64,000 nucleotides of DNA. It comes from Streptomyces sp. HUAS ZL42. GTDB lineage: Bacteria > Actinomycetota > Actinomycetes > Streptomycetales > Streptomycetaceae. Every line of letters starts with the position of its first letter. Position 1 is the first letter of the stretch. A program made the position numbers and the translations under genes. The notes beneath the pieces were generated by a model. It worked only from the letters and a program-made list of their open reading frames with translations, made no database searches and was not told the origin of the DNA. Location: positions 3,410,001 to 3,474,000 of the forward strand of contig NZ_CP160403.1 of the NCBI RefSeq assembly GCF_040782645.1. Reading direction: 5' to 3'. This document shows, piece after piece, positions 18,830-27,971 of this stretch.

Positions 18830-20122
18830 TTACTCTCCTTCAACCCGCATGATGCTGGCGACACCCCGCACGGTGTCGAGCTTGCGCAACGCCTCGACCG
18901 TCCCGGAGAGGGATGCGTCGGACGCACGGTGGGTCACGACGACGAGGGATGCTTCGCCGTCCTTGCCCTGCTGCCGAACCGTATCGATGGACACCCCGTG
19001 CTCGGCGAACACGGTGGCGACCTGGGCGAGAACACCCGGTTTGTCGGCAACGTCAAGGCTGATGTGGTAGCGCGTGACGACGTCCCCCATGGGCGACACG
19101 GGCAGCGCGGCGTACGCCGACTCGCCGGGCCCGGTGGCCTCGCTGAGGCGGTTGCGGCAGACGGCGACGAGGTCGCCGAGCACCGCGGAGGCCGTGGGGG
19201 CGCCGCCGGCGCCGGGCCCGTAGAACATCAGCTGTCCGGAAGCATCCGACTCGACGAACACGGCGTTGTACGCGCCGCGCACGGAGGCGAGCGGGTGGCT
19301 CAGCGGAATCATCGCGGGGTGCACGCGCGCGGTGACGGACTCCCCGTCCTCGGCCCGCTCGCAGATGGCGAGCAGCTTGATGGTGCAGCCCATCTCCCTG
19401 GCGGAGGCGAAGTCCGCGGCGGTGACCTCGGTCATGCCCTCGCGGTAGACGTCGTCGAGACGCACGCGCGTGTGGAAGGCGATTCCGGCGAGGATGGCGG
19501 CCTTGGCGGCGGCGTCGAACCCCTCGACGTCGGCGGTCGGGTCGGCCTCCGCGTACCCCAGGGCGGTGGCCTCGTCGAGCGCCTCCTGATACCCCGCCCC
19601 AGTGGAATCCATCTTGTCGAGGATGAAGTTGGTGGTCCCGTTGACGATGCCGAGCACCCGGTTGACCTTGTCGCCGGCGAGCGACTCGCGCAGCGGCCGG
19701 ATCAGCGGGATGGCACCGGCGACAGCGGCCTCGTAGTAGAGGTCCTTGTCGTGCTCCTCGGCGGCGGCGTGCAGGGCGGCCCCGTCCTGGGCCAGGAGGG
19801 CCTTGTTGGCGGAGACGACGGACGCCCCGTGCTCGAAGGCGGTGGTGATGAGGGTACGGGCGGGCTCGATACCGCCGATGACCTCGACGACGACGTCGAT
19901 GTCCCCACGTTTGACGAGCGCGGTGGCGTCGGTGGTGACCAGGCTCGGGTCGATGCCCTCCCTGACCTTGGAGGGCCGGCGGACGGCCACGCCCGCCAGC
20001 TCCACCGGGGCGCCGATCCTGGCGGCGAGGTCGTCGGCGTGCGTCGTCATGATGCGCGCCACCTCTGAGCCGACAACCCCACAGCCCAGCAGCGCCACCT
20101 TCAGCGGACGCGTACGCATCAT
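18830..20122 (-). CDS. hom: Homoserine dehydrogenase with C-terminal ACT domain
   Basis: About 430 residues. It reduces aspartate semialdehyde to homoserine. The dinucleotide fold starts with KVALLGCGVVGSEVARIM; catalytic-domain motifs include GIVNGTTNFILDKM and ADPTADVEGFDAAAKAAIL. An ACT domain (ADKPGVLAQVATVFAEHG) at the end suggests threonine feedback inhibition. Two adjacent ATGs (20122, 20119) follow GAGGTCGG; the second gives better spacing. It heads hom-thrC. Confidence 0.96.
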   Translation of the reverse strand: MMRTRPLKVALLGCGVVGSEVARIMTTHADDLAARIGAPVELAGVAVRRPSKVREGIDPSLVTTDATALVKRGDIDVVVEVIGGIEPARTLITTAFEHGASVVSANKALLAQDGAALHAAAEEHDKDLYYEAAVAGAIPLIRPLRESLAGDKVNRVLGIVNGTTNFILDKMDSTGAGYQEALDEATALGYAEADPTADVEGFDAAAKAAILAGIAFHTRVRLDDVYREGMTEVTAADFASAREMGCTIKLLAICERAEDGESVTARVHPAMIPLSHPLASVRGAYNAVFVESDASGQLMFYGPGAGGAPTASAVLGDLVAVCRNRLSEATGPGESAYAALPVSPMGDVVTRYHISLDVADKPGVLAQVATVFAEHGVSIDTVRQQGKDGEASLVVVTHRASDASLSGTVEALRKLDTVRGVASIMRVEGE

Positions 20123-20316
20123 CCGACCTCGTTTCCTCATACCGTCTACGGTTGGACCAGTCTCACTCACCGGACGGGAGTTTCTATGCTTCGTCCGGAT
20201 TGTGAGACATCTATTTCATTTGCAGAGGGGTGGAAGACAGGAGATCTTCCGCCCCGATGCTTTCCGGCGGTTTCCGGTTCTTGTTTCCGGCGCCTGCTTC
20301 CGGTTTTTGTTTCGGT

Positions 20317-21708
20317 TCATCCGACATCGAGACGCAGGAGGTCCTCCTCCGTCTCCCGGCGGACGATCACACGGGCCTCGCCGTCGTTCACCGCGACGAC
20401 GGGCGGACGGAGCACGTGGTTGTAGTTGCTGGCCATGGAGCGGCAGTAGGCACCCGTGGCGGGTACGGCGATGAGGTCACCCGGTGCCAGGTCGGCCGGC
20501 AGGAACGCGTCCCTCACCACGATGTCGCCACTCTCACAGTGCTTGCCGACGACGCGGGCGAGCATCGGCTCGGCGTCGGAGGTGCGGGAGACGAGGGCGA
20601 CGCTGTACTCGGCGTCGTACAGCGCGGTGCGGATGTTGTCGGACATGCCGCCGTCGACGGAGACGTACGTCCGCAGCCCGTCGAGCGGCTTGATGGTGCC
20701 GACCTCGTACAGCGTGAAGGCGGTGGGCCCGACGATGGCACGGCCCGGCTCGACGGAGATACGGGGGGTGCTCAGGCGGGCGGCATCGCACTCGCGGGTG
20801 ACGATCTCGGTCAGCGCCTTGGCGATCTCGTGGGGTTCGCGAGGATCGTCGTCACTCGTGTACGCGATACCGAGCCCGCCGCCGAGGTCGATCTCCGGCA
20901 GCTCGACACCGTGCTCGTCGCGAATGTCCCTGAGCAGGCCGACCACACGATGGGCGGCGACCTCGAACCCGGACATGTCGAAGATCTGCGACCCGATGTG
21001 GGAGTGGATCCCGATCAGCTCGAGCCCGTCGAGCTGAAGGGCGCGGCGCACGGCCTCGGCGGCCTGCCCGCCGGCGAGCGGAATGCCGAACTTCTGGTCT
21101 TCGTGGGCGGTGGCGATGAACTCGTGGGTGTGTGCCTCGACGCCGACGGTGATACGGATCTGGACCCGCTGCCGCTTCCCGAGGGACTGGGCGATGTGCG
21201 CGACGCGGACGATCTCCTGGAAGGAGTCGAGGACGATGCGCCCGACGCCGGCGCGGACGGCCCTTTCGATCTCGTCCGCCGACTTGTTGTTGCCGTGGAA
21301 GGCGATGCGGTCGGCGGGCATGCCGCCGGAGAGGGCGGTGGTGAGCTCGCCGCCCGAGCAGACGTCGAGATTGAGCCCCTCCTCGTGCAGCCACCGCACG
21401 ACGGCACGGGACAGGAACGCCTTGCCGGCGTAGAAGACGTCGGCGTCAGCCCCGAAGGCGGTGCGCCACGCGCGGGCCCGCTCCCGGAAGTCGGCCTCGT
21501 CGAGGATGTAGGCGGGCGTGCCGAACTCCTCGGCGAGCTGCTTGACGTCGATGCCGCCGACGGTGAGAACGCCTTCGTTGTTCCGGTTGACGGTCTGGGC
21601 CCACACCTTGGGGTCGAGGGCGTTGAGGTCCGTGGGCGGAGCGGAGTAGTGCCCCTCGGGCAGGACATCGGCGTGACGGGGCCCGGCGGGATGTGCGGAA
21701 CGGCTCAT
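20317..21708 (-). CDS. lysA: Diaminopimelate decarboxylase
   Basis: This 463-residue fold-type III PLP enzyme catalyses the last step of lysine synthesis. The PLP lysine is in [24 protein letters not shown] and [11 protein letters not shown] are conserved active-site segments. ATG at 21708 ([12 protein letters not shown]) has AGAGAG upstream. It lies 19 bases after the ArgRS-like gene and 195 bases before hom, grouping the lysine and threonine branches of aspartate metabolism. Confidence 0.97.
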   Translation of the reverse strand: MSRSAHPAGPRHADVLPEGHYSAPPTDLNALDPKVWAQTVNRNNEGVLTVGGIDVKQLAEEFGTPAYILDEADFRERARAWRTAFGADADVFYAGKAFLSRAVVRWLHEEGLNLDVCSGGELTTALSGGMPADRIAFHGNNKSADEIERAVRAGVGRIVLDSFQEIVRVAHIAQSLGKRQRVQIRITVGVEAHTHEFIATAHEDQKFGIPLAGGQAAEAVRRALQLDGLELIGIHSHIGSQIFDMSGFEVAAHRVVGLLRDIRDEHGVELPEIDLGGGLGIAYTSDDDPREPHEIAKALTEIVTRECDAARLSTPRISVEPGRAIVGPTAFTLYEVGTIKPLDGLRTYVSVDGGMSDNIRTALYDAEYSVALVSRTSDAEPMLARVVGKHCESGDIVVRDAFLPADLAPGDLIAVPATGAYCRSMASNYNHVLRPPVVAVNDGEARVIVRRETEEDLLRLDVG

Positions 21709-21727
21709 TGCTCTCTCTTCGGCTCTC

Positions 21728-22780
21728 TCAGAGGTGGTCGGGTGCGTCGATGCCGAGCAGGGACAGGCCGCCGGCCAGCACCGTCCCGGCGGCTTCGGCG
21801 AGGGCGAGCCGGGCACGGTGGGCGGCCGAGGGTTTCTCCGCGCCCCGGGGGAGCACGGTGGGCAGGAAGACGAGGGCGGCATCGGCGACGGTGACGAGGT
21901 GCCGGGCGAGACGGTGGGGGGTGCGGGCGGCGGCGGTGGCGGTGAGGATGCGGGGGTGGTCGGCGAGGGTGGTGAGGAGAAGGGTGGAGGGCGCGGTAGG
22001 CGTGATGGGGATGATGGGGGTGATGGGACGGGGACGGGGGCGGGAATCGGTGGGCTCGGCGTCGGCGACGAGCGACTCCGACCCCGACTCCGGTCCGAAA
22101 CCGAGGTCGGCGGCGTTGCGGCTGATGGCCCTGGTGCGGGCGTGGGCGTAACGGACGCGGAAGAGGGGATTGCTCTCCCGCTGGACGAGATGCTCGGCGC
22201 TGATCCGGGGCCGGTCGTGCGGAGCGGGATGGAGCAGGGCCCAGCGGGCGGCGTCGGGCCCGAGGGGGGCGGGGTCCTCGGGGGCGGGGACGGGCCGTAG
22301 GTTCACGGGCTCCTGGTGATCGATCTCGACACGACCGCCCTGCGAGCCGATGACGCGCTCCAGCGTGTCGGCAAGGACCTCGGCACGCACTTCGTACGGC
22401 ACATGGAGCCGGACGATCTGCCCGGCGAGCGCGTCGGAGTGCCCGTACCGCAGACCGTCGCCAAGGATGCGGCGCACAAGACCGGCCGTCGCGGAACCGG
22501 AGTCGAGGCTGATGTTGAGGAAACCGGGCCCGGTGATCTCGACGTCGGTGACGCCTTCGGCATGGCTGAGATAAGGGAGGAGCACCTCGGCCACGCGCCG
22601 CGGGGGCTGTCCGGCGGGGTGGGCGAGCTGCAGGGCGATGTTGGTGGCGTAGTCACCACAGCCACCCGGCCCCGGGACCGTCACCACGGCCCGCTCGGGA
22701 ACAGTCACGCTCAGCTCCCCCTCGTCCACAGCACGACGCACCGCGTGCAGCACGGTGCGCGAGAGCTCGACGGGGGTCAC
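21728..22780 (-). CDS. nrtL: ArgRS-related anticodon-binding protein (NrtL-like), no catalytic core
   Basis: About 350 residues. The N-terminus matches the Add-1 domain of arginyl-tRNA synthetases ([18 protein letters not shown], then ITGPGFLNI). The C-terminal third matches the DALR anticodon-binding domain ([17 protein letters not shown]). The HIGH and KMSKS catalytic motifs and the Rossmann core are absent, so it cannot aminoacylate. A Pro/Ile/Thr-rich insertion lies near residues 255-275. GTG at 22780 is the start. It lies close to a tRNA-Arg gene, a conserved actinobacterial arrangement; its function is unknown. Confidence 0.85.
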   Translation of the reverse strand: MTPVELSRTVLHAVRRAVDEGELSVTVPERAVVTVPGPGGCGDYATNIALQLAHPAGQPPRRVAEVLLPYLSHAEGVTDVEITGPGFLNISLDSGSATAGLVRRILGDGLRYGHSDALAGQIVRLHVPYEVRAEVLADTLERVIGSQGGRVEIDHQEPVNLRPVPAPEDPAPLGPDAARWALLHPAPHDRPRISAEHLVQRESNPLFRVRYAHARTRAISRNAADLGFGPESGSESLVADAEPTDSRPRPRPITPIIPITPTAPSTLLLTTLADHPRILTATAAARTPHRLARHLVTVADAALVFLPTVLPRGAEKPSAAHRARLALAEAAGTVLAGGLSLLGIDAPDHL

Positions 22781-23027
22781 GGGACAAGCGTAGGGGAGGA
22801 GGGGGGTGGGTAGGCGAGTCGGTTTGGGCAGGGGTCCGGGATGTGGACGGGTGGGGGAGGCGGCGGGCGGTGTGGGGCTCGACAGACGTGGGAACGGCGC
22901 AGGTCCGGATGGCCGGAGTGGGCGTGAGGGCACTCGGGCAGCGCCCTGGGCCGAAGCAAGGAGGAAGCGATTCGTGAGGCTGGATGCGGCGAGGCGAGGT
23001 GAGGTGCGATGGCAGATCTGCCCGGCC

Positions 23028-23495
23028 TCAGCCGCCGGCGTGGCCGACCGGCTCGCTGTCCTCGTCGCCCAGCGCGCTCTCCAACACCGAGGCACTCGCC
23101 CCGCCACTCCCCCGGGCACGCCTCCGCTCGACCAACTGCCGTACGAGCTGTACGAGTTCCGTCGGCTCGAAGGGTTTGGCGAGGAAGGCGTCGACGCCGA
23201 CATCGAGCCCGGTTTCGACCTCGTACTGTGTGCAGGCACTGACGATGGCGAGGGGAAGATCACGGGTCCGCGGATCGGCACGCAGCCGAGCGGCAGTCCG
23301 AAGCCCGTCCAGCCGCGGCATGACCACATCCAGGGTGACTACGTCGGGCCGCACCTGATGAACGACATCCAGACACTCGGCACCATCGGCCGCGGTCACG
23401 ACCTCGAGCCCCTCCAGCTCGAGATTGACCCTGATCAACTGGCGGATGACCTTGTTGTCGTCCACAACAAGCACCCGACCCGACGCGCCTGGCAC
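23028..23495 (-). CDS. Single-domain response regulator (receiver only)
   Basis: The 155-residue CheY-like protein has the acidic pocket in LVVDDNKVIRQL, the phosphoacceptor Asp in VVTLDVVMPRLDGL, a Ser switch residue in AIVSACTQ and the conserved Lys in FLAKPFEP. There is no DNA-binding output domain; the C-terminus is a charged tail (VERRRARGSGGAS). No kinase gene is adjacent. The start is GTG at 23495 (MPGASGRVLVV). Confidence 0.88.
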   Translation of the reverse strand: MPGASGRVLVVDDNKVIRQLIRVNLELEGLEVVTAADGAECLDVVHQVRPDVVTLDVVMPRLDGLRTAARLRADPRTRDLPLAIVSACTQYEVETGLDVGVDAFLAKPFEPTELVQLVRQLVERRRARGSGGASASVLESALGDEDSEPVGHAGG

Positions 23496-23660
23496 AACTC
23501 GAGAGTAGGTCGGGACCGGCCATCGCGTCCGGGTTTTCCCCACTTCCACCCCACGCGAGCGACGCAGCACCGGCCCCCGACGCCGGTAAACCCGTTCATG
23601 AACACCCCGAAGGAACTGGTAGGGTTCTACCCGTCGCCGCACACACAGCGCAGCCGACAC

Positions 23661-23732
23661 GCCCCCGTAGCTCAGGGGATAGAGCAACGGCCTCCGGAGC
23701 CGTGTGCGCAGGTTCGAATCCTGCCGGGGGCA
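23661..23732 (+). tRNA. tRNA-Arg, anticodon CCG
   Basis: The cloverleaf folds fully: acceptor GCCCCCG/CGGGGGC, D stem GCTC/GAGC, anticodon stem ACGGC/GCCGT with loop CTCCGGA (anticodon CCG), T stem GCAGG/CCTGC with loop TTCGAAT, and discriminator A; no encoded CCA. It reads the common arginine codon CGG. Its 3' part (from 23692) is the integration site of the adjoining elements and is duplicated at 41421 and 51669. Confidence 0.98.
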
Positions 23733-23738
23733 CTCGCC
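23692..23738 (+). repeat. attL core: 47-bp tRNA-Arg 3' repeat, copy 1
   Basis: Starting CTCCGGAGCCGTGTGCGCAG and ending GGGGGCACTCGCC, it spans the anticodon loop to just past the tRNA 3' end. It is identical to 41421-41467 and one base longer than 51669-51714. Integration at this site keeps the tRNA gene intact. Confidence 0.95.
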
Positions 23739-23787
23739 AGTCAGCCAGCAAGGACCAGGCTCTGACCAGGGCGAATGCCGACTTGAG

Positions 23788-23820
23788 AGAGCGGGAGTCA
23801 GTCTCACTGACTCCCGCTCT
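23788..23820. terminator. tRNA terminator hairpin, copy 1
   Basis: AGAGCGGGAGTCAGT and ACTGACTCCCGCTCT form a perfect 15-bp stem with loop CTC, followed by TTCTC. It lies 55 bases past the tRNA gene. Related hairpins occupy the same place after the other two att copies (41514-41548, 51763-51795). Confidence 0.85.
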
Positions 23821-23844
23821 TTCTCGTTGTCTCTCAGTGTTCAC

Positions 23845-23860
23845 GCACTATCTGCGATAC
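23845..23860 (+). promoter_or_regulatory. Candidate integrase/Xis arm-binding site, left end of element 1
   Basis: GCACTATCTGCGATAC is repeated exactly at 41329-41344 near the right end of element 1 and in variant form (GCACGATATGCGATAG) at 51578-51593 near the right end of element 2. Sites of one sequence flanking the crossover are typical arm-type sites of tyrosine recombinases. Protein binding is inferred. Confidence 0.6.
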
Positions 23861-24181
23861 ACGCGACACGCCTCCGACACGCTCATGCGCTCCTCGGACG
23901 TAGGGCGCCCTCGACAACGTCGCGTGCCTAACGCCCTCATGGAAGAGGTGGGCGGCGCAATGGGGCGATGTTCGTGTGTGCCGATGTGGATCTAGCCCAG
24001 TCGTATTGGCGGGCAGCCGTCCGGCGACGGTGTCCGCCCGGAAGCGAGTGCGGCCCTGTGAAGGACTTGCAGGGATCATGCTCGAACCGTGAAACTGCGT
24101 CTCTTGAGTACGCCCACGCCGGACCGCTGCGAGGTTCAGGTCACCCCGCATGTGCCCGCTGCACAGCAAAGAAAGGCGAAC

Positions 24182-25081
24182 GTGAAGAGAGTCGCCCGCA
24201 CCACGCTGACCCTCATAAGTGCGTGGACTTTCTGGGGCATCCTATTCTTCGCCCCGATCCCATTCCTCCCGAAGACGTCATTCTGGGGGTTGATCACTGC
24301 TCTATTTACCTTCTTCGCCTTCCCGGCTTTCGCACTCAAGGAGACCAAGGAATGGCGCGAGGGAGGCGCTTCACGGGGAGCCAAAACAGCAATTCCGCGT
24401 CATCTGATCGGCTTCAGCCGCCACGTCGGCCTTCTGAAGGATGGACGTGGCGTCACCTATCAGATCGCCAAGGGGCCGCACGGCCCGCGGTTCACGTGGC
24501 GGTTCGACCCTGGGGTTCCCGCGAACGACTTGATGATCACGAGCCTTGTGGAAGAGGAACTTGGGCGCATCGAGAAAGAGCTCGGCTTGCCGATCAGCTT
24601 CCCCCACGCCACTCCGGAGGGCAGAGAGGCGGCACGCCAGCGCGCAGAAGCCAGCCGCCCAAGCGTTGAGCAGCTCCGTGAAGCCGCCGCCGACGGCGAC
24701 GCACGGGCGCTGGAGCGACTCTGGAGCAAAACCGGAAAGCCCATCACGGATGCTGCGCAGCTCAAGGCCGGTACCCATTACCACCTCGGTTACGACATCG
24801 GCCGGTACGTCAGGAGCTTCCAGGGCCGCATGTGGGAGGGCACGGAGTTCGACGACCTGAACGACGAGGAGAACGGTTACGGCACCTGGCATGTGTTCGC
24901 CACGGCCGAGACCACCCGATCAGAAGGGTCTCGGGTCTCGACGGAACAAATCCGCATTAGCGCTGCTGGGGGTGACCCCGATGTGCGTCTAATCCCCGCC
25001 TCCCAGGACGAGGCAGTCCGCGTCTTCGAGGAGTTGCACGCCGCTCACGTGGCATGGGACTCCCGCCGCAAGTCGCGTTAG
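24182..25081 (+). CDS. Unknown element-borne membrane protein
   Basis: About 299 residues from GTG 24182 (preceded by AAAGG); a longer frame from 24089 also exists. Two hydrophobic helices near the N-terminus (LTLISAWTFWGILFFA and FWGLITALFTFFAFPAFAL) precede a soluble Glu/Arg-rich domain of about 220 residues. No family was recognised. It is the only gene between the left att site and the integrase and converges on it, with a shared hairpin between. Genes of this kind near the element end are often accessory or immunity functions, but nothing here shows that. Confidence 0.7.
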   Translation: MKRVARTTLTLISAWTFWGILFFAPIPFLPKTSFWGLITALFTFFAFPAFALKETKEWREGGASRGAKTAIPRHLIGFSRHVGLLKDGRGVTYQIAKGPHGPRFTWRFDPGVPANDLMITSLVEEELGRIEKELGLPISFPHATPEGREAARQRAEASRPSVEQLREAAADGDARALERLWSKTGKPITDAAQLKAGTHYHLGYDIGRYVRSFQGRMWEGTEFDDLNDEENGYGTWHVFATAETTRSEGSRVSTEQIRISAAGGDPDVRLIPASQDEAVRVFEELHAAHVAWDSRRKSR

Positions 25082-25109
25082 CACTCCGATCGAAGTCAGA
25101 TTGGAGTAT

Positions 25110-25145
25110 TAGAGGGCGGTCCGACTCTCCCGGACCCGCCCTCTA
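25110..25145. terminator. Bidirectional terminator between the unknown gene and int
   Basis: TAGAGGGCGGTCCG and CGGACCCGCCCTCTA form an inverted repeat around ACTCTCC, with one bulged base. It lies between two convergent genes (stops at 25081 and 25166), so it probably ends both transcripts. Confidence 0.75.
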
Positions 25146-25165
25146 AGCGTAAATGAAACGGACGC

Positions 25166-26626
25166 CTATGCGGCGTCTCCGTCTTCCTCCAACGCCTTTG
25201 CGATCTTCGCGTTGGCGGCTTCCTCATGACCGTCAATGCAACCGTGGTAACGGCGATGGATCACCTCGGGTGAATTCCCAACGCGGCGGGCCACCTCTGC
25301 GATCGGGACTCCCGCATTCAGCCACCGCGTAATGCAGGCATGCCGCAGGTCGTACGGACGCCCCGCCAACGGCGAGTCGACGCGCTCAGGTGGGAGCGCA
25401 TACTCCCGCGCTTCCTCCCACACCCGCCAATAGGTCGATGAGCCGACCACGCCCCCACGCTCGTTCCCGAACACGCGCCCTTCCTTGGCCGTACCGAAAG
25501 CGTCCAGGTGCGCCCGCAGTATCGCCACCAAGACAGGCGGGATAGGCACCGGACGGTCGCTCTTGGCCTCCCGCGCCTTCAGCCCGCGACGGTCGTGACG
25601 TTCGCCGGAATCGGTCCACTGCTTCCCGGAGACGGGACGCGTCTCCCGGAGCGTCAGCGTGCCCCATCCTGCGTCCGGGAGATGGCAGTCAGACCGCCTC
25701 AGCCCGACCGCCTCAGCCGGACGCAAGCCCGCGTAGTACAGGACCGCGTAGAAAGCCACCAGGCGCCTCCCACGGCAGCGATCCCACGATCCGACGTAGG
25801 ACACTGCCGCGAGCAACTGACGGGCTTGTAGGGCATTCACGAGGACGCGCCGGTCCACCACGTCATTGGAGCCCACGTGCTTCCGGCGGGCGCGCTGAAG
25901 CGGGTTCTCTGAGAGGTCGCCCGCGACCACCGCGTGTTCAAGGGCGGTGTTCAGGGCTCGGCGGCGGCGCCTGTACGTGTCGCCCGCCGCCGGGGTGCCG
26001 TCCAGCTTGTACCCGAGGCGATAGAGCACGTCCTCGAACACCGCAGCGTCTGCCACATCGCCCACCGGGCGATCCGTCGTCGTGAGCCATTCGTACGCGG
26101 CTTTGAGGTCGGCCGGCGGGTCCTCCCCAGCATTCGCGGGCACGATCCCCCACCGGAAGGCCAACCGCAATTGCTCATCCGAAGGAGCGCCGTCCCCGCG
26201 CTTGACCATGGCGAGCGTCACGGCTGCAAGACCGTCCGCCATGCCCTCTCGGGTCTTGGCTGCACTCGTACGCCACCGCCCTGCGACGTACTTGCGGCAG
26301 AACTCGAACCACCGCAATGGCGGTTCAACCTCTGCGGCTTTCGCCGCTTCCGCTGCCGCGCGGACCTCAGACTCAGGCTGTCCGCTTGCGATCTCGAAAG
26401 CCTCACCCCGGCGCATAGCCTGCCGCAATTCCGAGCTTCGGTTTTCAGCGAGTGCCGACGTGGCGAACGTCGCACTACTCACTTTCCCGCCTACGACCCA
26501 GCGCAGTTGGTACGGGCGCGCTTTCCGATTGACCTTCGTGACTTTCCAAATTCGGATATCGAGCGAATACCCCGGCTTGGCCTCCCCGTGCGGTCGGAGA
26601 ACAGGACCGTTGTCATCCGTGCTCAC
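25166..26626 (-). CDS. int: Tyrosine site-specific integrase of element 1
   Basis: The 486-residue recombinase inserts and excises the element at tRNA-Arg. Catalytic features: Arg in YYAGLRPAEAVGLRRSD, the box PYDLRHACITRWL, and the nucleophile Tyr in NSPEVIHRRYHGCID. An N-terminal arm-binding region (RPYQLRWVVGGKV) and a core-binding domain precede. The GTG at 26626 overlaps the xis stop (GTGA), giving coupled xis-int translation. A closely related but 5'-truncated copy is at 44946-46322. Confidence 0.96.
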   Translation of the reverse strand: MSTDDNGPVLRPHGEAKPGYSLDIRIWKVTKVNRKARPYQLRWVVGGKVSSATFATSALAENRSSELRQAMRRGEAFEIASGQPESEVRAAAEAAKAAEVEPPLRWFEFCRKYVAGRWRTSAAKTREGMADGLAAVTLAMVKRGDGAPSDEQLRLAFRWGIVPANAGEDPPADLKAAYEWLTTTDRPVGDVADAAVFEDVLYRLGYKLDGTPAAGDTYRRRRRALNTALEHAVVAGDLSENPLQRARRKHVGSNDVVDRRVLVNALQARQLLAAVSYVGSWDRCRGRRLVAFYAVLYYAGLRPAEAVGLRRSDCHLPDAGWGTLTLRETRPVSGKQWTDSGERHDRRGLKAREAKSDRPVPIPPVLVAILRAHLDAFGTAKEGRVFGNERGGVVGSSTYWRVWEEAREYALPPERVDSPLAGRPYDLRHACITRWLNAGVPIAEVARRVGNSPEVIHRRYHGCIDGHEEAANAKIAKALEEDGDAA

Positions 26627-26817
26627 GCAGCGTCCTCCCGCTCTGCAAGCCAACGTTCGTATTCCGACCGCCGGATCCGTACGTCGCCGTTGGGGAGCTT
26701 GATGGCGCGGGGCGCTTTACCGAGTTGGCGCCACCGGTAGAAGGTCGACGGGGCGACCTTCAGATCAGTGATGACCTCTTCGACGGTCATCTTCTCGTCC
26801 CGCGTGGGGGCGCTCAT
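26623..26817 (-). CDS. xis: Excisionase, MerR-like helix-turn-helix
   Basis: The 64-residue protein has a winged HTH of the excisionase class (TVEEVITDLKVAPSTFYRWR, then GDVRIRRSEYERWLA). It should bend DNA at the att sites and direct Int toward excision. It overlaps the ATPase gene upstream (ATGA) and int downstream (GTGA), so replication, excision and integration genes form one coupled operon. Element 2 has no counterpart. Confidence 0.93.
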   Translation of the reverse strand: MSAPTRDEKMTVEEVITDLKVAPSTFYRWRQLGKAPRAIKLPNGDVRIRRSEYERWLAEREDAA

Positions 26818-27971
26818 TCCGCCTTCCCTTCGGCTTGGTCCGCACCGGACAGCCCGGACAGCTCCAATTCCGACTGTCCGGGGTGTTCGTGCTGGTCAGA
26901 GGGCATAACCGGACAGCCGGACAGTGCGGACACCTCTTGCACGCCCTCTGTCCGAGCGTCGGTGTCCGGGTAGTACCGGCCGCTGGGGTCCTTGGTGAGC
27001 TGTCCGGCGTCGGCCATCCGGTTGCAGGTGCGCCGGATCGTGTCCAGGTCGACGTTCGGCAACTCGCCTGCCATGTCCTTTGGTTTGGCACCGGGGTGAG
27101 CGCGGACGTAGCGCAGGATCGTGGCGCGGGTGTCGCTGACGGTGTGGTCAGTGACCGGCCCGTCCAGCAAATGCCAGGCTCCGGAGGCGGGTTGGAAGCT
27201 GAGGGCGTACTCGGCTTCGTCGACGTCGCGGCCGGTGACGTGCAGGATGCCGTCTGCCTGCCCGCGGGCCCGCTTCAGTACGAGCGTGGCGTCAGCGGCT
27301 CCGGCAATGCCGTTAGTGCCGGACACCTCCGTGAGGAAGTCCTCGGAACCTGCTTTGCGGACGTGGTGGACGAGGACGACGGCCACCCCGTAGTGGTCGG
27401 CGAGCCGCTTGGCGTAGCCGACGGCGACATAGTCCGCGTCGTACGCCGACACCCCTGCCGGTGCCTGTCCGCGCATCTTGGCGAATACGTCGATGACGAC
27501 CATGCGCGCGTCGGGGTTGCGCTCCAGCCACTGGGCGATGGCCTCCGTGCCGCCTTGGGGGAAGGGCGGGCATTCGGTGACCAGTGTCAGCCCGGCGGGG
27601 GCCGGCTGGCCTCCGAGGAGCTTGCCCATGCGGGTCTGGAGACGGCGCGGGGTGTCTTCCAGGGCGAGGTAGAGCACCGGTCCGCCCTGAACGGGCACGG
27701 AGTCGAACGCCTTGCCTCCGGCCGCCACAGACAGGCCCAGTCCGAGGGAGAGCCAGGACTTGCCGACCTTGGGCGGCCCGGCGAGCACGCTGACGCCCTC
27801 GGCGAGGATGCCGGGCACGGCCCATTTCGGCTCGGGGAAGTGCGCGGCCATGAGCTGATCGGCCGTCCATGCGGTCCGCGGGCGTTCCCGCTTCGGCGGC
27901 GCGGCGGGTGCCGTCTCGGGGTCGCTGGGCACGGAGTACAGGTGCAGGGGCGGGATGGGGTTGGTACTCAT
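26814..27971 (-). CDS. RepA/DnaB-like AAA ATPase, putative replicative helicase or loader
   Basis: The 385-residue protein has a RecA-fold domain: Walker A AGPPKVGKS (64-72), Walker B MVVIDVFAKM, and the sensor region VVLVHHVRKAG. A C-terminal winged-helix-like region (ATILRYVRAHPGAKPKDM) follows. This AAA_25/RepA class works with primase-polymerases in plasmids and AICEs. Its ATG overlaps the primase-polymerase stop (ATGA). The last 45 codons contain several CCGGACAG motifs also found near the right end of the element, possibly replication iterons inside the gene. Confidence 0.85.
   Translation of the reverse strand: MSTNPIPPLHLYSVPSDPETAPAAPPKRERPRTAWTADQLMAAHFPEPKWAVPGILAEGVSVLAGPPKVGKSWLSLGLGLSVAAGGKAFDSVPVQGGPVLYLALEDTPRRLQTRMGKLLGGQPAPAGLTLVTECPPFPQGGTEAIAQWLERNPDARMVVIDVFAKMRGQAPAGVSAYDADYVAVGYAKRLADHYGVAVVLVHHVRKAGSEDFLTEVSGTNGIAGAADATLVLKRARGQADGILHVTGRDVDEAEYALSFQPASGAWHLLDGPVTDHTVSDTRATILRYVRAHPGAKPKDMAGELPNVDLDTIRRTCNRMADAGQLTKDPSGRYYPDTDARTEGVQEVSALSGCPVMPSDQHEHPGQSELELSGLSGADQAEGKAE
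26838..26970. repeat. CCGGACAG motif cluster A (candidate replication iterons)
   Basis: Inside the 3' end of the ATPase gene the octamer CCGGACAG or its complement CTGTCCGG occurs at least five times (for example ACCGGACAGCCCGGACAGCT and ACCGGACAGCCGGACAGTG). Similar clusters are at 37955-38031 and 41161-41237. Clustering in three places within one element, including its replication gene, suggests initiator binding sites. Confidence 0.5.

Noticed and set aside
17717..20068. A 783-codon plus-strand frame
   Set aside because: Antisense shadow of thrC and hom; no ribosome site and a composition unlike any protein family.
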